This document shows positions 1 to 7,007 of a stretch of DNA of 64,000 nucleotides, piece by piece. The stretch covers positions 1 through 64,000 of the forward strand of contig NC_007765.1 of NCBI RefSeq assembly GCF_000092045.1, in the 5' to 3' direction. How positions within the stretch are numbered: the first letter of the stretch is position 1; each line of letters opens with the position of its first letter. Made by a program: the position numbers and the translations under genes. Origin of the DNA: Rhizobium etli CFN 42. GTDB lineage: Bacteria; Pseudomonadota; Alphaproteobacteria; Rhizobiales; Rhizobiaceae. Under the pieces are notes generated by a model. That model did not search any database. It was not told the origin of the DNA and was given only the letters and a program-made list of their open reading frames with translations.

Positions 1-175
1 AAGGCCCGAAAGCTTTGCGCCAGTCGCAGCTGTTAGGGGGATTGTAGAACGGCAGTCGGCCATCTTCTTCTCTTCCTTCCCGCGCTTTTGTTGAAATAAA
101 CGGTTAACCATGTCATAGATGGCGGAAGGAAACAGCCGCTTTGCTTCCATTTGTGAGAAACTATAAAGCTTAACA

Positions 176-1312
176 ATGCGCTACGATATCGACGGTGTAA
201 TGCTCCAAACCCTGCTTCCATTGCTTGCCGCGGCGGAGGACGCGGCGGCGCGGCTGGACGAGCGGGTGTTGCGCTCATCGGTTGGTGAGGGATTTGCCGA
301 GCGCAGCCACTTCTTCGATGCCGCAGGTGCGTTATGGGTCGCCGGCGAGCTCGTTCATGTCGAGGATCTCGTTCTGCACGACGCGCATATGGATAGCCGC
401 GCTCCCAGCCATGAACTGACGATCGCCCATTCGGTGCTGCGGACGCGTCGGCGCATCTGGACCGGCGAACCGTCCTGGGCGCTCGGCGCCTCGGGGCTGG
501 CAACGCTGACGGCGACCACAGGGGAAGGGGAGGGTCTCACTCCCGAGGCCAAGAGCCCGGCGGCTGCGGTCGAGGCCGACGACGAGGGCGAGGATGAAGA
601 CGCGCCGCTCGCCGCCGAGATGGCCGAGATCGATGCCATTCTTGCCCGCTCGCAGAAGCTCATCGACATCCATACGGGCAAAGCGCCGTCCGGCGAGGAG
701 GCGGCCGCAATATCTCCGGCCAAGCGCAACTATGACCCTCTCGGCCTGCTAGGCGACGAGGAATGGGATGAGGAGCAGCGGCTTGCGGAGTGGCGAGGCG
801 TGCTGCCATTGGCCGACAGCCTGCCGCCGGTTCTAGGCGCCGTCATCCTGTTCGAAGCCTGGGACAGGATCGAGCCGTTGCGGCGTCAGCATTGGCTCGG
901 CGGACTTCTGGTCGAAAGCTACCTGCGCGCCCGCGGTAAGGTCGCTTCGCATCTCTTTTCCTTTTACGGCGGGCTGAAATTGGTGCGCCACGAGCGGCGT
1001 CGGGCCCGTGACCGGGCGACGCGGCTGCAAGCTTTTCTCGAAGCGATGCAGCTGGCTGCGGCGGCGGGCCTCAAGGAAATCGACCGGCTGTCGCTGGCGC
1101 GCACGCAGATGGAGCTGCGCTTTCGCGGCCGCCGCTCGAACAGCAGCCTGCCGGAACTGGCCGATTTCATTCTGTCGCGGCCGATGGTCTCGGCGGCGAT
1201 GGTCGCCCGCCATCTGCGGATTACGCCGCGCGGCGCGCTGAACCTCGTCAATGAGATCGGCATTCGCGAAATCACCGGGCGCGGCCGCTATCGTGCCTGG
1301 GGTATCATCTGA
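176..1312 (+). CDS. DUF1612 / HTH_13 domain protein (y4cF-like)
   Basis: The 378-aa product matches, from memory, the rhizobial family with a central DUF1612 region and a C-terminal helix-turn-helix (HTH_13). What is visible: an N-terminal segment (about 1-110), an acidic low-complexity linker (about 120-190, rich in Glu/Asp/Ala), a central block with the family phrase RQHWLGGLLVESYLRARGK, a basic stretch RHERRRARDRATR, and a C-terminal winged-helix-like end (about 320-378, ITPRGALNLV then GRGRYRAWGI). It is presumably a DNA-binding protein; its target and role are unknown to me. The ATG at 176 has only a weak Shine-Dalgarno (AAGCTTAAC). It is followed directly by a strong hairpin terminator. 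Confidence 0.8.
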   Translation: MRYDIDGVMLQTLLPLLAAAEDAAARLDERVLRSSVGEGFAERSHFFDAAGALWVAGELVHVEDLVLHDAHMDSRAPSHELTIAHSVLRTRRRIWTGEPSWALGASGLATLTATTGEGEGLTPEAKSPAAAVEADDEGEDEDAPLAAEMAEIDAILARSQKLIDIHTGKAPSGEEAAAISPAKRNYDPLGLLGDEEWDEEQRLAEWRGVLPLADSLPPVLGAVILFEAWDRIEPLRRQHWLGGLLVESYLRARGKVASHLFSFYGGLKLVRHERRRARDRATRLQAFLEAMQLAAAAGLKEIDRLSLARTQMELRFRGRRSNSSLPELADFILSRPMVSAAMVARHLRITPRGALNLVNEIGIREITGRGRYRAWGII

Positions 1313-1353
1313 AACGAAAGCGGCCGGGTCGTGAACCCGGCCGCTTCGTTTTG
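1312..1353. terminator. Bidirectional rho-independent terminator
   Basis: Arms GCGGCCGGGT and ACCCGGCCGC with a 5-nt loop, extended outward by AAACGAA / TTCGTTTT with one bulged A. A-tract on the left and T-tract on the right suit both the plus-strand DUF1612 gene and the minus-strand BI-1 gene, whose stop lies at 1433. Confidence 0.85.
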
Positions 1354-1432
1354 AGATGAGCACCCGATCTGCCATCTGTCACAGAGTGCAGACCGGGGCT
1401 CTTGCGCTTCCATTGCCCCCGGAAGCGCGATC

Positions 1433-2143
1433 CTATTCCCGTTCGCCCGTGAAGTTGAGCAGAAGCTGGAAGATGTTGACGAAGTTCAGGTAGAGCGAGA
1501 GCGCACCGAAGACGGCGAGCTTCTGGTTCGATTCCTGATCGTAATTTTCCGAATATTGTTCCTTGATGTTCTGGGTGTCGTAGGCGGTCAGACCGACGAA
1601 GACGACGATGCCGATCACCGAGATCGCGAACTGCAGCGCGCTTGAACCCAGGAAGATGTTGACGATGCCGGCGATGATGATGCCGAAGAGGCCCATCATC
1701 AGGAACGAGCCCATCTTCGACAGGTCGCGCTTCGTCGTGTAGCCGTAGAGGCTGGTGGAGCCGAACATGGCGGCGGTGATGAAGAAGGTCTGGGCGATGC
1801 TCGTCTTGGTGAAGACCAGGAAGACGGAGGCAAGCGACAGGCCCATCACCGCGCAGAAGGCCCAGAAAGTAATTTGCGCAGTGCTCGCCGACATCGTCTG
1901 GATGCGGAACGAGAAGAAGAAGACGAAGGCGAGCGGCGCGAGCATCACCACCCACTTCAGCGGCGAGCCGAAGATCGGTACGTAAAGCGCCGGCGTCGAG
2001 CCGACGATGAAGGCGACGATGCCTGTAATGACTAGGCCGAGACTCATATAATTGTAGACGCGCAGCATGTGCTGGCGCAGACCCTCGTCGAAAAGGGCCT
2101 GGGAGCCGGGTACGGCGTTGTAACGGGGATTGATCGGGTTCAT
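1433..2143 (-). CDS. Bax inhibitor-1 / YccA family membrane protein
   Basis: 236 aa with about seven hydrophobic segments and a hydrophilic N-terminus, the usual size and topology of the UPF0005/BI-1 (TMBIM) family of inner-membrane proteins, some of which leak Ca2+ or protons and interact with FtsH. The ATG at 2143 has a clear Shine-Dalgarno (GAGGAGATCAGC). It starts only about 20 nt after the anti-sigma factor stop, so it is probably the third gene of the sigma/anti-sigma operon, ending at the 1312-1353 terminator. Assignment to the family is firm; a link to the sigma factor's stress is inference from position. Confidence 0.9.
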   Translation of the reverse strand: MNPINPRYNAVPGSQALFDEGLRQHMLRVYNYMSLGLVITGIVAFIVGSTPALYVPIFGSPLKWVVMLAPLAFVFFFSFRIQTMSASTAQITFWAFCAVMGLSLASVFLVFTKTSIAQTFFITAAMFGSTSLYGYTTKRDLSKMGSFLMMGLFGIIIAGIVNIFLGSSALQFAISVIGIVVFVGLTAYDTQNIKEQYSENYDQESNQKLAVFGALSLYLNFVNIFQLLLNFTGERE

Positions 2144-2163
2144 GCTGATCTCCTCGGTTTGAA

Positions 2164-2931
2164 CTAATAGAGAGAACGGGCGAGCCGTTCGGCCGCCTGA
2201 TCGAGATTGAGGCCGCTATCCTCGGCAATCAGCGCATAGGCGACCTCGCCGATTTGCCAATAGGCGGCTTCTGCCTTTTCAAGGGCGAGATGGCTGACCG
2301 GCTGGACCTCGAAGGCGCCAGGCCGGACGGCGAAAAGCGACAGTCGCTTTCCGTCCGCCACCGTGATCGCCATCTCGACGCTGGGACCGAATTCGGACGG
2401 GAAGATCTGCACGTCGGCCACCTTCCAGTCTTTCGGCAATTCGGGCATGACGATCGCGGTGGCGGAACGGATGTCCTCGGCGCTGAAGATCGTCGGCGTC
2501 TGCGCCGGCATCGAGGCGCGGAGGGTCGCGGTCTGGTAGGCGCGAACGGCATCCTCGACATAGGCAGGCGCCGGAACCGAAGCCGATACTTCGGTTGCTG
2601 AGAAGGCGCCAAAGGAATTATGCGCCACCCAGCCGGCGGTAACCAGAATGCCAACGGCGGCGATGCGCTGCATAGAGTGGAAAATGCGGCCGTAGGAAAG
2701 GCCACGCTCCAGCCGGCGGGCGGCATCGCGGATATCGGGGCGGCCGAAGGCGCTTTCGCCGGCAAGCGCCAGGCGCAGCTCACCCTTCATGCTGAGATCG
2801 GCCATCACCTTGGCGGCAATCGCGGGGTGCGCCGAAAGATAGGATTCCACCTGGATGCGGCGGGCGACATCAAGCTCGCCATCCACATAGGCGTCGAGAT
2901 CGGCATCGACGATCGGATCAATTGTCTTCAT
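2164..2931 (-). CDS. Membrane anti-sigma factor of the adjacent ECF sigma
   Basis: 255 aa. The N-terminal part (1-80) has the anti-sigma look: ADLDAYVDGELDVARR followed by helices, as in zinc-less anti-sigma domains. One membrane segment near 88-107 (IAAVGILVTAGWVAH) separates it from a periplasmic domain of about 145 residues. The gene overlaps the 3' end of the ECF sigma gene by 14 nt, which indicates translational coupling. No CxxC or HxxxCxxC zinc motif is visible, so sensing should go through the periplasmic domain rather than a cytoplasmic zinc site. Anti-sigma assignment rests on position and N-terminal pattern. Confidence 0.85.
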   Translation of the reverse strand: MKTIDPIVDADLDAYVDGELDVARRIQVESYLSAHPAIAAKVMADLSMKGELRLALAGESAFGRPDIRDAARRLERGLSYGRIFHSMQRIAAVGILVTAGWVAHNSFGAFSATEVSASVPAPAYVEDAVRAYQTATLRASMPAQTPTIFSAEDIRSATAIVMPELPKDWKVADVQIFPSEFGPSVEMAITVADGKRLSLFAVRPGAFEVQPVSHLALEKAEAAYWQIGEVAYALIAEDSGLNLDQAAERLARSLY

Positions 2932-3457
2932 TGCCGTTCCCTCCGATTAATCGCAGATGCGAAACGCGCGGCGTCTTCTCCTCGAATTCGCGCAGCTGCG
3001 CGCGGGCGCGGGAGATGCGCGACATCAAGGTGCCGATCGGAATGCCGAGCGCATTGGCAGCTTCCTGATAGGAAAGGTCTTCGATCGCCACGAGATGCAG
3101 CGCCTCGCGCTGTTCCTCCGGCAGGTCGAAGAAGGCATCGCGTACCTGCTGCAAGCGCACGGCGTGTTCCTGGCCGGCCGGCAAGGACCGATCGGCCTCG
3201 ACAGCCGCTTCGTCGTGGCGGCGCGTCAGCGACCGGTTTTGGCGAAGGCGATCGATATGGGCATTGTGCAGGATGGACAGCAGCCAAGTGCGCAGGTTGC
3301 CGCCGCTGCGAAAGCTCTTCTTCTTCTCGAAGGCGCGCACCAGCGCATCATGCACCAGATCCTCGGCCTCGTCCGAATTGCGCACCAGCGCGCGCGCGTA
3401 GCGCCTCAGCGCGGCGAGCTGTCCGATGACGTCGAAGGGGCGGTCTTTGCGTTCCAT
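2918..3457 (-). CDS. ECF RNA polymerase sigma factor
   Basis: 179 aa, normal ECF length. Region 2 is at about 10-75 (LVRNSDEAEDLVHDALVRAF, then RTWLLSILHNAHIDRLR) and region 4 at about 105-160 (FFDLPEEQREALHLVAIEDLSYQEAANALGIPIGTLMSRISRAR, split helix-turn-helix). It heads an operon with the anti-sigma factor and BI-1. A GGGAAT-N17-CGTATA element lies immediately upstream, consistent with autoregulation and with a near-leaderless message, because the -10 ends 8 nt before the ATG. I cannot assign an ECF group number with confidence. Confidence 0.93.
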   Translation of the reverse strand: MERKDRPFDVIGQLAALRRYARALVRNSDEAEDLVHDALVRAFEKKKSFRSGGNLRTWLLSILHNAHIDRLRQNRSLTRRHDEAAVEADRSLPAGQEHAVRLQQVRDAFFDLPEEQREALHLVAIEDLSYQEAANALGIPIGTLMSRISRARAQLREFEEKTPRVSHLRLIGGNGNEDN

Positions 3458-3464
3458 GATTGAG

Positions 3465-3493
3465 TATACGCAAGCGCGCCGGATTTTATTCCC
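3465..3493 (-). promoter_or_regulatory. Candidate ECF autoregulatory promoter
   Basis: On the minus strand GGGAAT (3493-3488), 17 nt, CGTATA (3470-3465). The GGAA-type -35 and CGT-type -10 with 16-17 nt spacing are the standard shape of ECF promoters, and the site sits directly in front of the ECF gene. The start codon at 3457 would leave almost no 5' leader. Confidence 0.55.
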
Positions 3494-3633
3494 GGCACGG
3501 CAAAAAAATCATCCGGAGGAGAGATCGCTGCCGAAGATCCGGCCGCCATGCGATGAGCGCCTCAAATCGGCAATTGTTTATGACAGTTATATGACTGATC
3601 ATTCACCCCGCTGATTTAAGGGGAAGATACGAA

Positions 3634-3942
3634 ATGAAGGAAAAGAAGCGGGTCTACGAGGCTCTCGTGGACGGCGCCATGGACGGGCTGACGGGTGAGG
3701 CGCTTTATGATTTCGTTAAGATGCGTTGTCCGAAGGCCACCAGCAAGAAGATCGTCCGGGCCTCGCTTCTCGCCCTGACCGATCCTCATCTCAAAGACCG
3801 CAATATTCTCGACGTGATCTATACGCTTGCGATCAAGCATCGTCTCGATGAAGGCGTGCTTGATGATGGCGACGAGGACGAGCCCGCCGAGCTGGCGCCG
3901 TTCTCTCGGACGCCGAGCCAGGACAGATTCCGACTTCCCTGA
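3634..3942 (+). CDS. Small conserved-looking protein of unknown function
   Basis: 102 aa, unrecognised. The protein is soluble, helical in appearance, basic in the first two thirds (KEKKRVYEALVDGAMDGL; CPKATSKKIVRAS) and acidic near the end (DDGDEDEPAEL). It has one Cys. Start chosen at 3634 behind AAGGGGA about 9 nt upstream. It stands alone between the ECF operon (divergent) and the copper regulator (convergent). Codon use is like its neighbours. No function can be inferred. Confidence 0.65.
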   Translation: MKEKKRVYEALVDGAMDGLTGEALYDFVKMRCPKATSKKIVRASLLALTDPHLKDRNILDVIYTLAIKHRLDEGVLDDGDEDEPAELAPFSRTPSQDRFRLP

Positions 3943-3947
3943 AATAC

Positions 3948-4337
3948 TCAGCCGCCGTCCGAAAGTTCTTCGAGAATCGGACAATCCGGCCGGTCGTTGC
4001 CATGGCAGGCATGCACGAGATGCTCCAGGGTGCGGCGAAGTTCCGTCAGTTCACGGATCTTGCGGTCGATCTCGCCAAGTTTGCTCTCGGCGATATCCTT
4101 GACGTCGGCGCTCGCCCGGGCTTTGTCTTCATAAAGCGCCAGCAGTTGCCGGCATTCCTCTACTGAGAAGCCGAGTCCGCGTGAGCGCTGCAGGAAGCGC
4201 AGCTTGTGGACGTCGCTTGCCGCATAGTCGCGATAGCCGTTTCCGCCCCTTTCGGGGCGGATGAGGCCGATATCCTCGTAATAGCGGATTGTCTTCGAAG
4301 GCAGGCCGGACCGCTCAGATGCCTCGCCGATGTTCAT
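3948..4337 (-). CDS. hmrR: Cu(I)-responsive MerR-family regulator HmrR/CueR
   Basis: 129 aa. The N-terminal MerR helix-turn-helix (1-70: MNIGEASERSGLPSKTIRYY) is followed by a dimerisation helix (about 80-108) and the metal loop C111-HGNDRPD-C119. That C-x7-C loop with a Cys pair is the signature of Cu(I)/Ag(I) sensors such as CueR and HmrR. It is 9 nt downstream of the copper ATPase gene on the same strand, so both are probably one transcript from the operator at 6911-6933. It would activate that promoter by distorting its long spacer. Confidence 0.93.
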   Translation of the reverse strand: MNIGEASERSGLPSKTIRYYEDIGLIRPERGGNGYRDYAASDVHKLRFLQRSRGLGFSVEECRQLLALYEDKARASADVKDIAESKLGEIDRKIRELTELRRTLEHLVHACHGNDRPDCPILEELSDGG

Positions 4338-4346
4338 TGCCGTCTC

Positions 4347-6869
4347 CTATGATTTCGCAAAGCGCAGTCTCAGCGCATTTGCTATCACCGAGACCGACGA
4401 GAGGCTCATCGCCGCCGCCGCGATCATCGGCGACAGCAGCAGGCCGAAGATCGGATAGAGCACGCCGGCTGCGACCGGCACGCCGAGCGCATTATAACCG
4501 AAGGCGAAACCGAGATTCTGGCGAATGTTGCGCATCGTCGCCTCCGCCAGCCGCCGTGCCCTGACGATGCCGTTGAGGTCGCCCTTTACCAATGTAATGC
4601 CGGCACTTTCCATCGCAACGTCGGCGCCGGTGCCCATGGCGATGCCGACATCGGCCGAAGCAAGGGCCGGCGCATCGTTGACGCCGTCGCCGGCCATGGC
4701 GACGACGGCGCCGTTGGCGCGCAATTCCTCGATCAGCGCCTTCTTGCCTTCCGGCAGGACGTCGGCGCGGACCTCATCGATGCCGAGGCTCTTTGCCACT
4801 GCGCGCGCCGTCCGCTCATTGTCGCCCGTCGCCATGATGATCTTCATACCGCTCTCGTGCAGCGCCTTGATGGCGACGGCCGTTGTCGGCTTGATCCGGT
4901 CGGCGACGGCGACGAGGCCAGCAAGCGTACCGTCGAGCGTCACGAACATCACCGTCTTGCCGTCACCGCGCAGGGCCTCGGTCTTCTCCGACAGCGCTGC
5001 GGGATCGATGCCGAGATCGGCGAGCATGGCCGCATTGCCGAGCGCTATGCTTGTGCCGTCGACAAGGCCCTTTACACCCTTGCCGGTCTTCGCCTCGAAG
5101 CCGGTGATCTCGACGAAAGTGACGCCGCGTTCTTCGGCGCCGGAGATGATCGCTTCGGCCAGCGGATGTTCGGAGCCGCGCTCCAGGCTCGCGGCCAGCG
5201 ACAGCAGCCGGCTTTCCTCGGTTCCGCCGAGGGCAACGATGTCGGTAAGCTTCGGCTTTCCTTCGGTCAGTGTGCCTGTTTTGTCGACGATCAGCGTGTC
5301 GACCTTGGAAAAGCGCTCCAGTGCTTCGGCGTCCTTGATCAGCACTCCTTCTCCGGCGCCGCGCCCGGTCGCGATCATGATCGACATCGGCGTCGCAAGA
5401 CCGAGAGCGCAGGGGCAGGCGATGATCAGTACGGCGACGGCGGCCAGCAGCGCATCGGCGAGGCTCGGTTCCGGCCCGATCGCGGCCCAGACAATGAAGG
5501 CAAGGATAGCCGTGACGACGACGGCCGGCACGAAGAAGGCCGACACCCGGTCGACCGCGCCCTGGATAGGCGCCCGCGAGCGCTGCGCCGTAGCGACCAT
5601 GTCGACGATGCGCGACAGCACCGTGTCGGCGCCCACCTTTTCGGCCGACATGACCAGCGAGCCGTTCTTGTTGATCGTGCCGCCCGTCAGTCCGTCGCCT
5701 TTCGACTTCTCGACGGGCAGAGGCTCGCCTGTAATCATCGATTCATCGACGGTCGACTGGCCCTCGACGACGGAGCCGTCCACCGGAATGCGTTCGCCGG
5801 GACGCACGCGCAGCCGGTCGCCGGTTTGAATTTCCTCGACCGGTAGGTCGCTTTCGCTGCCGTCGGCAGCGATCCGCCGCGCCGTCTTCGGCGAGAGGTC
5901 GAGCAGGGCGCGGATCGCCGAACCGGTGCGTTCGCGCGCCTTCAATTCCAGCACCTGGCCGACGAAGACGAGCGCGACGATGACGGCCGCCGCCTCGAAA
6001 TAGACGGGCACGGAAGCGCCATGGCCGCGAAAGCTCATCGGGAAAATCCCGGGCGCTAGCGTGGCGACGAGGCTGTAGACATAGGCGGTGCCGACGCCGA
6101 GACCGATCAGGGTCCACATGTTCGGGCTGCGGTTGACGAGAGACGCCCAGGCACGCCGGAAGAAGGGCAGGGCCGCCCACAGCACCACAGGTGTTGCCAG
6201 CAACAGCTCGATGTAACTCGCCTGCGGTTCGCCGATCGCTTCGCGGAGCGGCAGGCCGAGCATCGGCCCCATGCCGAGCGCCAGCAGCGGCAGCGCAAGG
6301 ATGGCGCTGACCCAAAGCCGTTTGGTGAAATCGACAAGTTCCGGGTTCGGGCCTTCGTCAGCGGGAGGAATACCCATCGGTTCCAGCGCCATGCCGCACT
6401 TCGGGCAGTCGCCGGGACGGTCGCTGATGACCTCCGGATGCATCGGGCAGGTATAGAGCGTGCCCTTCGGCGCCGGCTTTGCTACCGGGCGATTGCCGTC
6501 GCGATAGGCCGTGGGGTCGGCTTCGAATTTCGTCTTGCAGCCGGCCGAGCAGAAGTAGAATTTCTCGCCCTCGACCTTTAAGAAATGTTTGGCCGTCGAA
6601 CGATCGACGGTCATGCCGCAGACAGGGTCCTTCGCTGTCAGGTAATCCTGGGGTGCGGCCGCAAATTTCGTCCGGCAGCTTTCGGAGCAGAAATGGTAAA
6701 GGCGGTCAGCATGGGTAAGGGTGGGCTTGCCGGCTTGCGGATTGACGGTCATGCCGCAGACGGGATCACGAATGACCGTGTCGGCGACCTTGCCCCGGTC
6801 ATGGCTGCAATGGCTATGATCATCATCGCCATGGGCGTGGCCGTGATGGTGGTCGTGTTTTGTGTTCAT
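4347..6869 (-). CDS. actP: Copper-exporting P1B-type ATPase with YHS domains
   Basis: 840 aa, similar in length to rhizobial ActP. Order: His/Asp-rich N-terminus (residues 4-24), two YHS-type DPVCGM domains (35-77 and 81-122), a heavy-metal-binding YTCPMHP...CPKCGM motif (139-160), then the transporter core with CPC at 485-487 in the transport membrane helix, phosphorylated D529 (DKTGTLT), an SEHPLAEA His-Pro motif and a [10 protein letters not shown] hinge. The typical N-terminal GMxCxxC domains are absent; YHS and CPMHP modules replace them. It pumps Cu+ out of the cytoplasm. First gene of the actP-hmrR unit. Confidence 0.93.
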   Translation of the reverse strand: MNTKHDHHHGHAHGDDDHSHCSHDRGKVADTVIRDPVCGMTVNPQAGKPTLTHADRLYHFCSESCRTKFAAAPQDYLTAKDPVCGMTVDRSTAKHFLKVEGEKFYFCSAGCKTKFEADPTAYRDGNRPVAKPAPKGTLYTCPMHPEVISDRPGDCPKCGMALEPMGIPPADEGPNPELVDFTKRLWVSAILALPLLALGMGPMLGLPLREAIGEPQASYIELLLATPVVLWAALPFFRRAWASLVNRSPNMWTLIGLGVGTAYVYSLVATLAPGIFPMSFRGHGASVPVYFEAAAVIVALVFVGQVLELKARERTGSAIRALLDLSPKTARRIAADGSESDLPVEEIQTGDRLRVRPGERIPVDGSVVEGQSTVDESMITGEPLPVEKSKGDGLTGGTINKNGSLVMSAEKVGADTVLSRIVDMVATAQRSRAPIQGAVDRVSAFFVPAVVVTAILAFIVWAAIGPEPSLADALLAAVAVLIIACPCALGLATPMSIMIATGRGAGEGVLIKDAEALERFSKVDTLIVDKTGTLTEGKPKLTDIVALGGTEESRLLSLAASLERGSEHPLAEAIISGAEERGVTFVEITGFEAKTGKGVKGLVDGTSIALGNAAMLADLGIDPAALSEKTEALRGDGKTVMFVTLDGTLAGLVAVADRIKPTTAVAIKALHESGMKIIMATGDNERTARAVAKSLGIDEVRADVLPEGKKALIEELRANGAVVAMAGDGVNDAPALASADVGIAMGTGADVAMESAGITLVKGDLNGIVRARRLAEATMRNIRQNLGFAFGYNALGVPVAAGVLYPIFGLLLSPMIAAAAMSLSSVSVIANALRLRFAKS

Positions 6870-6910
6870 GCTGGTCTCCTATGCCCGCAAGGCAGTTGGA
6901 GAGACTTATC

Positions 6911-6935
6911 GACCTTCCAGCAACTGGAAGGTCAA
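6911..6935 (-). promoter_or_regulatory. HmrR/CueR operator and MerR-type promoter of actP
   Basis: A perfect 10-bp inverted repeat, GACCTTCCAG and CTGGAAGGTC around a 3-nt centre (6911-6933). It contains the ACCTTCC-N7-GGAAGGT pattern known for CueR boxes. On the minus strand TTGACC (6935-6930) and a GATAAG-like -10 flank it with about 19 nt between them, the stretched spacer that MerR activators need. It lies 42 nt upstream of the actP ATG. Confidence 0.85.
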
Positions 6936-7007
6936 GCGCTAAATTTGGGCGAGATCGATTTTTCGACGACCGCCGCTCGCTTCCAGAGCTGACGGCGCGC
7001 GCGATCT

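Noticed and set aside
33..503. Minus-strand frame opposite the DUF1612 gene
   Set aside because: Pro/Arg/Ala-rich shadow frame overlapping a gene with recognised domains.
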